This document shows, piece by piece, positions 1 to 8,036 of a stretch of 64,000 bases of DNA (position 1 is the stretch's first letter; every line of letters starts with the position of its first letter). The DNA is from Segatella copri (GTDB lineage: Bacteria; Bacteroidota; Bacteroidia; Bacteroidales; Bacteroidaceae), in NCBI RefSeq assembly GCF_949820605.1, contig NZ_CATKVU010000006.1, positions 682,001 through 746,000 on the forward strand, written 5' to 3'. The notes beneath the pieces are model-generated. The model saw only the letters and a program-made list of their open reading frames with translations. It did no database searches and was not told the DNA's origin. The translations under genes were made by a program, and so were the position numbers.

Positions 1-1572
1 GCTACAGGAAACGACCGGTTTGATAACCATCCTGGCTGTAACGACTGGTATGAGACCGTGAAACTCAATTACGGTGTAGATTACTGTGATGCAGGAGGCA
101 GAAGCTATCATTATGAACCAGTGCCAAACACATGGGGCAAGATGACAGATATACTCCTCTTCTGGGCAAGCAAGGGCGTAGATGGCTTCCGCTGTGATAT
201 GGCAGAAATGGTGCCAACGGCATTCTGGTCATACGCTACCGGAATATTGAAGGCGAAGTATCCTCACATCGTGGTTATCGGTGAGGTATACGATCCTAAC
301 CAGTACCGCAACTTTGTAAAGGCTGGTTTCGATTATCTTTATGACAAGGTAGGAATGTATGATTGCCTGCGTGGTGTGCTTCGTGGTGAGCGTCCGGCAG
401 CCAGTATCACTCACGAGTGGCAGGTAGTGGATGATATCCGCGATCACATGCTCTATTTCCTTGAGAATCATGATGAGCAGCGCATCGCCAGCGATTTCTT
501 CTGTGGCTCAGCCATGAAGGCGATTCCTGCTGCAGCCATGAGTCTCTTCTTCCAGAAGAATCCTTTCATGCTTTACAGCGGTCAGGAATTCGGCGAGAAG
601 GGAATGGATAAGGAAGGATTCAGCGGCACGGATGGTCGTACCACGATATTCGACTATTGGAGTCCTGAAACTCTGACACATGCCTATCAGGATTCATCTG
701 GCTCGGCATTGAGTCAGGAGCAGAAATATCTGGCAGCCACTTATCGCCAGCTTCTTCGCTTCGCCAATGAAGAGAAAGCCATCCGCGAGGGTGAGACCTT
801 CGATTTGATGTATGTGAATCCGGGTTCTGAGAATTTCGATCCCCGTACCAATTTCGCCTTCCTTCGCAAGAAGGATGATGAAGCCATGCTCATCGTACTT
901 AATTTTGCTCAGGAGGCGCGTCAGTTGCAGGTTTGCATCCCTGGTCATGCTTTCGATTTCTTCCATATTGCTGAAGAGGAGTTGCTGGTAACAGAACTGT
1001 TCTCGGGTGGCAAGAAGAAGGTTGAATTGAAGAAGGATGGCGTGTTCCCGATATCAATGGATGCTAACGGAGTAAGAATCTATAAATTCAATGTCAAGAT
1101 GGAGGAAAGTGATATCATATTGAATGAGCATCATAAGGAGGAGTTCCCTCCTGCTCATACGGCAGAGCATTTGCTCAATCAGCTGATGGTTCGCATGTTT
1201 GGCTGCGATCGCAGCAAGAATGCTCATATTGAGCGAAAGAAGAGTAAGATGACTTTCTTAGTCGATCATAAGCCTACCCGTCAGGAGGAAAAGGCGATTG
1301 AGACGGAAATGAATCGTCTGATAGAGCTTGATATGCCTGTTACTTACGAGTTTGTGGATCGTGACCACATTCCGGCTAACGTCAAGTTAGACCGTCTGCC
1401 GGATGATGCGAGCGAGACCTTGCGTCTGGTTCGTATCGGTGATTATGATGTTTGTCCATGTATCGGCAAGCATGTCCGTTCTACAGCCCAGATTGGCAAG
1501 TTCGTATTGCTTGGTACCAATTGGGATGAGCATGCGCATTCTTTGCGTATCCGCTTCAAGATTGTTCAGTAA
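1..1572 (+). CDS. GH13 alpha-amylase family protein with C-terminal AlaX-like domain (5' partial)
   Basis: The frame is open from base 1, so the gene begins upstream and the GTG at 58 is not a start. The first two thirds is the second half of a GH13 (beta/alpha)8 barrel: GFRCD with the nucleophile Asp codon at 196, IGEVYD with the acid/base Glu at 283, and ENHDEQ with His-Asp at 469-474, followed by a beta-sandwich C-terminal domain ending near nt 1095. No signal peptide can be judged. From about nt 1099 the same frame continues into about 157 residues resembling the alanyl/threonyl-tRNA synthetase editing domain (AlaX). All four expected zinc ligands are visible: HTAEH (His codons 1156 and 1168) and CIGKH (Cys 1459, His 1471). 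The amylase would hydrolyse alpha-glucans and the AlaX part would deacylate mischarged tRNA. Such a pair in one chain is odd and may reflect loss of a stop codon. Each domain assignment is firm; joint function is unknown. Confidence 0.85.
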   Translation, partial: ATGNDRFDNHPGCNDWYETVKLNYGVDYCDAGGRSYHYEPVPNTWGKMTDILLFWASKGVDGFRCDMAEMVPTAFWSYATGILKAKYPHIVVIGEVYDPNQYRNFVKAGFDYLYDKVGMYDCLRGVLRGERPAASITHEWQVVDDIRDHMLYFLENHDEQRIASDFFCGSAMKAIPAAAMSLFFQKNPFMLYSGQEFGEKGMDKEGFSGTDGRTTIFDYWSPETLTHAYQDSSGSALSQEQKYLAATYRQLLRFANEEKAIREGETFDLMYVNPGSENFDPRTNFAFLRKKDDEAMLIVLNFAQEARQLQVCIPGHAFDFFHIAEEELLVTELFSGGKKKVELKKDGVFPISMDANGVRIYKFNVKMEESDIILNEHHKEEFPPAHTAEHLLNQLMVRMFGCDRSKNAHIERKKSKMTFLVDHKPTRQEEKAIETEMNRLIELDMPVTYEFVDRDHIPANVKLDRLPDDASETLRLVRIGDYDVCPCIGKHVRSTAQIGKFVLLGTNWDEHAHSLRIRFKIVQ

Positions 1573-1580
1573 AATAAAAT

Positions 1581-1617
1581 AAGCAGCAATGGAGTAGTAG
1601 CTATTGCTGCTTTTTCT
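1581..1617 (+). terminator. Intrinsic terminator after the amylase-AlaX gene
   Basis: A 10-bp perfect stem (AAGCAGCAAT with ATTGCTGCTT, 1581-1590 and 1603-1612) is followed directly by a T-rich run. It lies just after the stop codon at 1570-1572. Confidence 0.85.
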
Positions 1618-1769
1618 TTTATAATTACTGCTTTCTTCTTTCCTTTTCTTTCGTGCACATAAAAGTTTTTTTTCTCGAAAAAAAGTCTCAAAGTCTCATT
1701 ATTTGTGGCTAAAACCGATGTATGTGATTGGTATATAATGGTTTATAAAAATGAGACTTTTCTGTTTAT

Positions 1770-2281
1770 TTTACAAAGAAGTATCATAGAAGTATCATAA
1801 ATTCAATAGAAGTATCATAAAATTCAGGTAAGTTGCTTGCAAAAAAGCCTTTTTTGAGGATTTATGTCTAGAAATACAGGCACAAAAACTAAGAAATGTC
1901 TAGTATTTCAGTTTTATAAAATTGCTAGTGTCTACCTTTCTAGTTTATAAAGTATGCCAATATTAACTAGGAATAAGATGGAAAACACAGACAACTGTAG
2001 TTAGGAATAAGCACATAGGTTGGTCTCTTAGTGCCCGTCACACGGGCACTAAGAGATCAAGTGACGGGTATCGATAGACCAAGTGTTGGGTACTCATTGC
2101 CCGTACTGCGGGCATTGAATGCCCATTTCATGGGGTGATTTTTGGGCACTATTTTGAGCAAGCAAATTGTAGTTTTTCTATATTTAGTTGACTATAATTT
2201 CGTGTTTTTTTATGATGCATCATGGTGATTTAATGATACTTCTATGGAATTCATGATACTTCTATGATACTTCTTTGTAAA
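1770..2281. repeat. 49-bp inverted repeats bounding a 512-bp non-coding element
   Basis: Positions 1770-1818 and 2233-2281 are reverse complements with two mismatches in 49. Each arm carries three copies of the octamer AGTATCAT in a fixed pattern (GAAGTATCAT, AGAAGTATCAT, then ATAGAAGTATCAT), so the arms are themselves short direct-repeat arrays. Between them lie 414 bp without a credible ORF but with a strong 15-bp hairpin. A further AGTATCAT follows at about 2291. This could be a MITE-like non-autonomous element or a multi-site protein-binding region. No flanking target duplication was recognised. Confidence 0.6.
2024..2056. repeat. 15-bp perfect hairpin inside the inverted-repeat element
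   Basis: TCTCTTAGTGCCCGT (2024-2038) and its exact complement (2042-2056) are separated by three bases. There is no T-tract after it, so it is not a typical terminator. Two weaker TGCCC/GGGCA hairpins follow between about 2095 and 2160, reusing the same GC-rich core. Confidence 0.7.
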
Positions 2282-2384
2282 TATATTTGGAAGTATCATT
2301 TTGTAATTCATTATGTATCAGTGATATATTTGCAAATAATGATACATTGAGACTTTTTTCAAGAAAAACATCTATGTGCGAGTG

Positions 2385-2651
2385 ATGAAGGGATGGGCGA
2401 ATCTGCGGCATTTGTAAGCGGCTCTCACCTAGAAAGAGGTTGCCGAGCTTACTGGGCTTGGCTTGACCACCATCCACAAGTTTGAGAATGGTACAGGGGG
2501 CAATCTTTCGCTTGCCACTTTTCTTCTCTTGCTGAAGGTGGTGGGGCAGATTGATGCTATAAATGATGTGCTTCCCGAACTTCCTCCATCACCTTATCTG
2601 ATGAGAAAGGATGAGAAGAAAGCGCAGAGAATACGTCATACAAAACGATGA
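2385..2651 (+). pseudogene. Decayed XRE/HipB-like helix-turn-helix gene with two in-frame stops
   Basis: Read from the ATG at 2385, the frame gives MKGWANLRHL, a TAA at 2415, AALT, a TAG at 2430, then KEVAELTGLGLTTIHKFENG and on to a TGA at 2649. The last block is a good XRE-type HTH (recognition helix followed by the KFENG turn). Both stops sit where Gln codons (CAA, CAG) would fit, each one C-to-T change away. Only the 62-residue tail from a GTG/TTG-type restart near 2463 stays open. It probably was the antitoxin or regulator for the following gene, and is probably inactive now. Confidence 0.6.
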
Positions 2652-2946
2652 TAGATGGATCAGTTCCATAGAGTCAGCGATAAATGCTCATCTCGTATCA
2701 TGGGGGTTGGAGGATAAAGACAACAGTTCTGCTTCTTTTGAGATAGATGGCAAAAGTTGTACTGATGTTCGCATAGAGCAGGCTTACAAAGGCAACTTCC
2801 ATTTGTATGCAAGCATAGATGGGCGAGAGTGTAAGTTTATTATCGGAAAGAACAAGCTCGAATATGCTACGATTCAAGAGACGGGATTGTCGAATCTTCC
2901 GGAGTCGATGCTTAGAGATTTGGTCGCAAAATATCTGGTGAGATAG
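2611..2946 (+). CDS. Hypothetical 111-residue protein
   Basis: Unrecognised. It starts at an ATG inside the 3' end of the decayed HTH gene (41-base overlap in another frame), which suggests the two were once one transcription unit. The product is soluble-looking, rich in charged residues, with no signal peptide or membrane segment. The overlap resembles regulator-plus-partner pairs, but no toxin family motif is visible. No T-run terminator follows it. Confidence 0.4.
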   Translation: MRRKRREYVIQNDDRWISSIESAINAHLVSWGLEDKDNSSASFEIDGKSCTDVRIEQAYKGNFHLYASIDGRECKFIIGKNKLEYATIQETGLSNLPESMLRDLVAKYLVR

Positions 2947-3114
2947 AAGAAAAGTGATTAAAAATAGAAAAAAGGAAAGAAAAGTGAGGCTTATATGCAA
3001 ATTTTCCCCCAAAACTTGTGGCTATGTCGGGAAAGTTTTGTAATTTTGAAGCGGATTTGGTGTATGCCATCTCCAAGACATATTAGAATATAAAGAGGCG
3101 TTATGCTTATCTTG

Positions 3115-3300
3115 TAACTTTGGAAACCTGAGAAATTTTCAAAAAGAGATACAATGATAGCATAGTGGTTCTCACGCATAGCGTGGGCTACTATTACTAT
3201 ATCTGTATCTCAGGGTTTTCTCAGGACCTCCAAAGTTAGGTGTGGTATATGTAGACCACGCTTCTTGTATATGAAAGTTTAACTAATAAATAATGAGATT
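3115..3300 (+). promoter_or_regulatory. Candidate promoter and structured leader before the SusD-like gene
   Basis: The 354-bp gap from 2947 to 3300 holds no credible gene. A -7 element TAACTTTG lies at 3115-3122. Downstream there is a hairpin at about 3164-3192 built on CTCACGC/GCGTGGG and a smaller GTGG/CCAC one near 3242-3260. The transcript would therefore have a long folded leader of about 170 nt. The role is inferred. Confidence 0.4.
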
Positions 3301-5532
3301 ATGAAAGTAATTTTAAAGAAAGCCGTTGTGGTTGTTACCATAGGAATGATGGCAATGCTACAGTCTTGTTCTAGTAATGACGACCTGGATGGTTACACTC
3401 CTACTAACTTTAATGTAGGTGGTAAGGTAGAAAAAGGTCCTTTTGTTAGAGGTACAGCCATCCAAATGCAGCCTTTAGATGCTGACCTAGATGAAACTGG
3501 TGAGTCTTTTACTTCTACGATTACAGATAATGAGGGTACTTTTACTTTTAGATCTAAATTGTTAAAGTCTCCCTATGTAAAACTGTCTGCTTCTGGATAT
3601 TATTTTAATGAAGTAACTGGCGAACTTTCTAAAGGAACCTTGGCTTTAAATGCTGTTGCTAATCTTCAAAATGCAGCTGATGTGAATTTGAATATTCTTT
3701 CACATCTTAAGTATCAGAGAGTTATGGATTTGGTAGCTAAGGATGGTAAGTCGTTTAAGGAAGCCAACAATCAGGCACAAGAAGAAGTCCTCAAGACTTT
3801 TGGTCTCGAAAAGTATGCCAAGACTGATGTTAATCATTTCTCGATTACTTCTGGTACTGATGAAGCTGCAGCTCTTATTGCCGTATCATCTTTAATTCTG
3901 TACAATCGTTCTGAAGCACAAATTACTGAGTATTTATCTCAACTTTCAGAAGAGTTTGCTGAGGATGGTAATTTCTCAGAAACTACCAAGCTTCAAATTC
4001 GTAAAGATATGTTCTCTTTGGAAAGTAAATTGCCTCAAATAGCAGAGAATATCAAGAAACGCTATCAAGAGATGGGTAAAGAGGTTGCCGTTAAGAATCT
4101 TATCTATTATTTCGATTGGGATGGAGATGGAACCGCAGGAAATGAAATTGCGCCTGAAAATCATCCTGTCAGTTTGGAAACAAATAATATCAATGTACCT
4201 ATGGAAGGTGGAAGCTATGAGGTAAAGGTAAATACAACTGTACCTGTTTACTTAGAGCGACCAAGTTTTTCTGAAATAGAAAATTATCCGTCAGTATCTG
4301 TCTCTGGAATGGAAATTTATGAAACAGGAAGTGGAAATGAACCTTGTATCAACTATACTAAAGAATTGAATAATAATATCTTAAAGGTGGTTGTAAAGGC
4401 TGCCTTTTTTAGGAAGGAACAAGCTGTTTCAATTCCTTTATATGATGGTATGGGTAATGTAGTGGCTCGCTTGAACTTAACTCAGCAAGCTAATCCTAAT
4501 GCAGAAATCATAGTACCTCGCCTCGGAAGTGTTGGTATCAGTTGGATTTCTGAATTTATGAAGAGTTTGGCAAATGCTGTAACCCTTGAGGCTCAGATGA
4601 ATTTTCGTTATACAAAGATAATAAATGATTTTCGTTTTGTTGCTCCTATTAGTAGCAGTGAACCGAATATCCGTAAGTGTTGGAATGATTCATACCAAGC
4701 GCTGAATATGATTGCAAGGTTGTATAGAGCAGATGCCATGTATAGGGCAGTATATTCTCCTTATCTGAATGTTTATCGAGATTTGTGCTACTATCAAATG
4801 TTGATTTGGTGGGGTGGTGTAGTTGTGATGCCTAATGCAGGTTTTGAAGGTTATGCAGATTCTTATGTTCCAAGAACATCCGAATCTAGTATTCTACAAA
4901 TGCTGGAAGAAGAACTGGTAGAAGCAATAAGAAATTTGGATGAAAAGAAATGTGTAGCTTTTGCAACCAACGCCAATGATGCTTTGTTTGTATCGAAGGA
5001 TGTGGCTCGTATTCTTTTGGCGAAAGTATATATGTATCAGCAAAAATGGGCTGCAGCTAGTAATCTTCTCCAACAAGTTGTTGACAAAAATATATACTCT
5101 ATGGAAAAAGTTCCAACAAAATATACATCTGAAAACAAAGATTTAATATTGGCTTTGAAGTTGTTGGGTATTGAGTCAAGAGCCTCTAGGGTAAATGTAG
5201 ATGGAAGTCCTGAAGAGGTAGTACCTATCATGACTACTACAGATGTCAAGCTTTTATATGCTGAATGCCAAATTCACTTGGGTAACAATGCAAAGGCTTC
5301 AAAATATATTTCAGAAGTGGGTAATATAAATGGTATTTCCGGAACAAATGTTTCAGTTGAGGGAATTAAGCAACTGAGGAAGTCTCTTAAATTGCAAGAC
5401 TATTTTGCTTTCTTGAAAAGGAATGGTTTGGCGATGAAAGAACTCGGATTAGAAAAATATCAGTTGCTTTTACCTATTCCTCAAAATGGAATAGATATGA
5501 ATCCAAATTTGACTCAAAACCCAGGGTATTGA
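3301..5532 (+). CDS. SusD/RagB-like lipoprotein with N-terminal extension and BACON-type domain
   Basis: The signal peptide ends in a lipobox-like LQSCSS with Cys at about residue 23, so it is probably an outer-membrane lipoprotein. Residues about 40-270 form a carboxypeptidase-regulatory-like/alpha-helical region (GPFVRGTAIQMQPLDADL). Residues about 285-400 look like a BACON-type beta domain. The last 340 residues carry SusD hallmarks: an LYRADAMYRAVYSPY helix, LLAKVYMYQQKW TPR-like repeats and the C-terminal LLPIPQNGIDMNPNLTQNPGY-type ending. SusD proteins bind glycans for a SusC TonB-dependent porin, but no SusC lies beside it. At 743 residues it is longer than usual SusD proteins (about 500-600) because of the N-terminal modules. 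Its AT-rich codon use differs from nearby core genes, suggesting acquisition. Confidence 0.75.
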   Translation: MKVILKKAVVVVTIGMMAMLQSCSSNDDLDGYTPTNFNVGGKVEKGPFVRGTAIQMQPLDADLDETGESFTSTITDNEGTFTFRSKLLKSPYVKLSASGYYFNEVTGELSKGTLALNAVANLQNAADVNLNILSHLKYQRVMDLVAKDGKSFKEANNQAQEEVLKTFGLEKYAKTDVNHFSITSGTDEAAALIAVSSLILYNRSEAQITEYLSQLSEEFAEDGNFSETTKLQIRKDMFSLESKLPQIAENIKKRYQEMGKEVAVKNLIYYFDWDGDGTAGNEIAPENHPVSLETNNINVPMEGGSYEVKVNTTVPVYLERPSFSEIENYPSVSVSGMEIYETGSGNEPCINYTKELNNNILKVVVKAAFFRKEQAVSIPLYDGMGNVVARLNLTQQANPNAEIIVPRLGSVGISWISEFMKSLANAVTLEAQMNFRYTKIINDFRFVAPISSSEPNIRKCWNDSYQALNMIARLYRADAMYRAVYSPYLNVYRDLCYYQMLIWWGGVVVMPNAGFEGYADSYVPRTSESSILQMLEEELVEAIRNLDEKKCVAFATNANDALFVSKDVARILLAKVYMYQQKWAAASNLLQQVVDKNIYSMEKVPTKYTSENKDLILALKLLGIESRASRVNVDGSPEEVVPIMTTTDVKLLYAECQIHLGNNAKASKYISEVGNINGISGTNVSVEGIKQLRKSLKLQDYFAFLKRNGLAMKELGLEKYQLLLPIPQNGIDMNPNLTQNPGY

Positions 5533-5537
5533 TATAC

Positions 5538-5580
5538 AAAAATAGGGAGCGTTGATATTTCATAACGTTCCCTATTTTCT
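5538..5580 (+). terminator. Terminator after the SusD-like gene
   Basis: AAAATAGGGAGCGTT pairs with AACGTTCCCTATTTT (one G-T pair) around a ten-base loop, with a T-rich end. The symmetric A/T flanks suggest it could act in both directions. Confidence 0.8.
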
Positions 5581-5689
5581 TGAAATAGACTCTGGTAGTC
5601 TAGTCTGTAAAGTCTTATTTTATGATAACAATTAGCCCTAAGGATCTGATAATTGGCTACAAAGATATTGAATACCGCAAAGGATTTTA

Positions 5690-5766
5690 GATAAAAATAT
5701 GCTTGAACAGAGGCGGTAACTCGATTTTTAAGGCTGTTACCGCCCCGTTTCAAGCATGTTTTGTTG
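5690..5766. repeat. Palindromic repeat, copy 1 (upstream of the AAA-ATPase/nuclease gene)
   Basis: An interrupted palindrome: outer arms ATGCTTGAA/TTCAAGCAT and inner arms GGCGGTAAC/GTTACCGCC around a loop of about 15 bases. It is followed by GTTTTGTT. A second copy in the same orientation lies at 7490-7566, so the two bracket the gene between them. Confidence 0.8.
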
Positions 5767-5872
5767 AATTGCGGTTCTATTTTTGCAGTGATATATTGTT
5801 AATAATCAGAAAAATGCTTGTTTTCTGAAATATTATCTGTATCTTTGTACATTAATTATTAAGAGTAAGATT

Positions 5873-7435
5873 ATGGCTTCAAAGAGATATCCTTTGGGAA
5901 TACAAACGTTCTCCGAAATCGTGAAGGGGAATTACTTCTATGCTGACAAGACGGCTATCGTCTATCAGTTGGCTCATTATGCCAAGTTTCATTTTCTGAG
6001 TCGCCCACGTCGATTCGGAAAATCCTTGTTTGTATCTACCCTCCAGGCTTATTTCGAGGGTAAGAAAGAACTGTTTAAGGGCCTTGCCATCGAACAGATG
6101 GAGAAGGAGTGGACGACATATCCTGTCATCCACTTGGATTTGAGCTGTGGTAAGTATTATAGTTTGGAGAATACATATTCAATTCTAAACGGAATACTAG
6201 AAGTAGAAGAGAAAAAATATGGTTTAAAAGTTAATCCAATAGATGAGAAGTCTTTTGGAGGTCGTCTTAAGAACATCTTGCTTGCAGCAGCTGCTCAAAC
6301 AGGTAAACAAGCAGTCGTTCTCATCGACGAATATGACGCACCTATGCATGATTCTGTAAGTGACGAAGATTTACAGAAGACCATCCGCAACATCATGAGA
6401 GATTTCTTCAGCCCCTTGAAGCAGCAAGAGGGAAACATCCGCTTTGTATTCATCACAGGTATTTCCAAGTTTAGTCAGCTCAGCATCTTTAGCGAGTTGA
6501 ACAATCTCAAGATTCTCACGTTGAAGGATGAATACAGTAGCTGTTGTGGTATTACCAAGAGTGAATTGGCTCAGTATTTCCGTGAGGGAATCGAGGAGAT
6601 GGCTGAGCATAATGGACTCACATATGAGGAGACCTTGCAGCAACTCAAGCAGCATTATGATGGCTACCACTTCAGTATCAATAGCGAGGATATCTTCAAT
6701 CCTTACAGCATTATCAATGCTTTGGACGATAAGGAGTTTAATAGCTATTGGTTTACATCTGGTACGCCTACGTTCCTGATAGAACTGATGCAGCAGAAGA
6801 ATTTGGATATGATGGACTTGAATGATATCTGGGCTAGAGCAAAACGCTTCGATGTTCCTACTGAGACGATTACTGACCCTGTGCCAGTCCTTTTCCAAAG
6901 TGGGTATCTTGCGATTAAGGGATATGACAAGCAGTTAGGTATGTATTACCTCAGTTTTCCTAATCAAGAAGTTAGACAAGGTTTTTCGGAAAGCCTTTGC
7001 CAATATTATACCCCTTCAGAGGTAGGCGAACTTGATGCTATCGTATATGCTTATAAAAAGAATGTGCTCATCAATGATGACATGGAAGCCTTTATGCCTC
7101 ATTTGAAGGCATTCTATGATAAGTTCCCATATACGATTATCAACAATAATGAGCGTCACTATCAAGCCGTGATATTCACCATCTTCACCATGCTTGGCGA
7201 AGATGTGAAGGTGGAGCATACCACTTCGGATGGAAGAATAGACCTTGTGCTCAAGACGGATAAGAGTATCTTTATCTTTGAGTTGAAATATAAGAAGTCT
7301 GCCGACATCGCCATGGCGCAAATCTGCGATAAGAACTATGCCAAGGCTTTTGCCGATGATGGGCGAAAGGTTGTGAAAGTGGGTATTAACTTCTCGGAAA
7401 ACCAGCGAAGTATAGAGGATTGGGTGATAGAATAA
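5873..7435 (+). CDS. AAA-ATPase_like / PDDEXK_9 family protein
   Basis: This family joins an N-terminal AAA-ATPase_like domain to a C-terminal PD-(D/E)XK nuclease-like domain, and is abundant in Bacteroidota with unknown cellular role. Visible here: YADKT then RPRRFGKS (Walker A-like, residues about 43-50), VVLIDEYDAPM (Walker B, about 145-155), a long helical middle, and near the C terminus GRIDLVL...FIFELKYKK, the D-ExK nuclease core. The length of 520 residues is full size and all motifs are intact. A -7 element TATCTTTG at 5840-5847 lies 25 bp before the ATG. The gene is monocistronic and bracketed by two copies of one palindromic repeat. A broken relative occurs at 29185. It may be a nuclease in genome defence or a selfish cassette; this is unproven. 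Confidence 0.85.
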   Translation: MASKRYPLGIQTFSEIVKGNYFYADKTAIVYQLAHYAKFHFLSRPRRFGKSLFVSTLQAYFEGKKELFKGLAIEQMEKEWTTYPVIHLDLSCGKYYSLENTYSILNGILEVEEKKYGLKVNPIDEKSFGGRLKNILLAAAAQTGKQAVVLIDEYDAPMHDSVSDEDLQKTIRNIMRDFFSPLKQQEGNIRFVFITGISKFSQLSIFSELNNLKILTLKDEYSSCCGITKSELAQYFREGIEEMAEHNGLTYEETLQQLKQHYDGYHFSINSEDIFNPYSIINALDDKEFNSYWFTSGTPTFLIELMQQKNLDMMDLNDIWARAKRFDVPTETITDPVPVLFQSGYLAIKGYDKQLGMYYLSFPNQEVRQGFSESLCQYYTPSEVGELDAIVYAYKKNVLINDDMEAFMPHLKAFYDKFPYTIINNNERHYQAVIFTIFTMLGEDVKVEHTTSDGRIDLVLKTDKSIFIFELKYKKSADIAMAQICDKNYAKAFADDGRKVVKVGINFSENQRSIEDWVIE

Positions 7436-7489
7436 ATGAAATAGAAGAAAGTTGGTGACATTCATCAGGTGTATGTCACCCACTATATA

Positions 7490-7566
7490 GATAAAAAAAT
7501 ATCTGAACAGGGGCGGTAACTCGATTTTTTAGGTAGTTACCGCCCCAATTCAAGCATGTTTTGTTC
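7490..7566. repeat. Palindromic repeat, copy 2 (downstream of the AAA-ATPase/nuclease gene)
   Basis: It aligns with 5690-5766 over about 77 bp, with the inner stem GGCGGTAAC/GTTACCGCC and the right arm TTCAAGCAT conserved. The left outer arm has decayed, so the hairpin is shorter. Loop bases differ between copies. It lies between the nuclease gene and the convergent ybjQ-like gene and may also act as a terminator. Confidence 0.8.
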
Positions 7567-7585
7567 TTTTGTACAGTCGCAGAAC

Positions 7586-7903
7586 TTAGATAATCACCGC
7601 CGTTCCGCTGCATGTTACCATCAGCATGGAACCGCTGTTGCCCACGGTTTCGTAATCCAGGTCGATGCCCACGATGGCGTTACAGCCCAGGGATGCGGCA
7701 CGGTCGGCCATCTCTCTGAGGGCTGTATCCTTAGCCTCGCGGAGGGTGCTTTCGTAAGAACCGCTTCTGCCGCCGATTACATCACGGACACTGGCAAAGA
7801 AATCCTTTACAAAGTTGGTACCGATGATGGTTTCGCCGGTCACTACGCCACGGTATTCACGGATAGGATGGCCTTCTATGGTTGGAGTGGTACTTAAAAT
7901 CAT
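7586..7903 (-). CDS. YbjQ/UPF0145 family protein
   Basis: A 105-residue protein of the YbjQ (DUF74) family, described as heavy-metal-binding-like from structure and probably oligomeric. Family features visible: [14 protein letters not shown] at the N terminus, [18 protein letters not shown], and [16 protein letters not shown] near residue 75-90. No signal peptide; cytoplasmic. The length is normal. It diverges from the S9 peptidase gene, with 133 bp between starts. The biochemical role is unknown in the family. Confidence 0.85.
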   Translation of the reverse strand: MILSTTPTIEGHPIREYRGVVTGETIIGTNFVKDFFASVRDVIGGRSGSYESTLREAKDTALREMADRAASLGCNAIVGIDLDYETVGNSGSMLMVTCSGTAVII

Positions 7904-8036
7904 AATCTTTTCCTTTCTTTTTTATGTTATTATCAATGTTATTCATAGCTTAGACGATAAAAGTAGTGAAAAGGTTGCAGGAAATCCAAAAATAATTGCT
8001 ATTTTTGCATCGTAAATATAAATATTAATAGGTTAT

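Noticed and set aside
58-1572. Gene start at the GTG at position 58.
   Set aside because: The frame is open to the window edge and the protein would lack the first half of the GH13 barrel.
2385-2651. Stop-codon recoding of TAA/TAG as Gln.
   Set aside because: All core genes in the window use TAA and TAG as normal stops, so local pseudogene decay is the simpler explanation.
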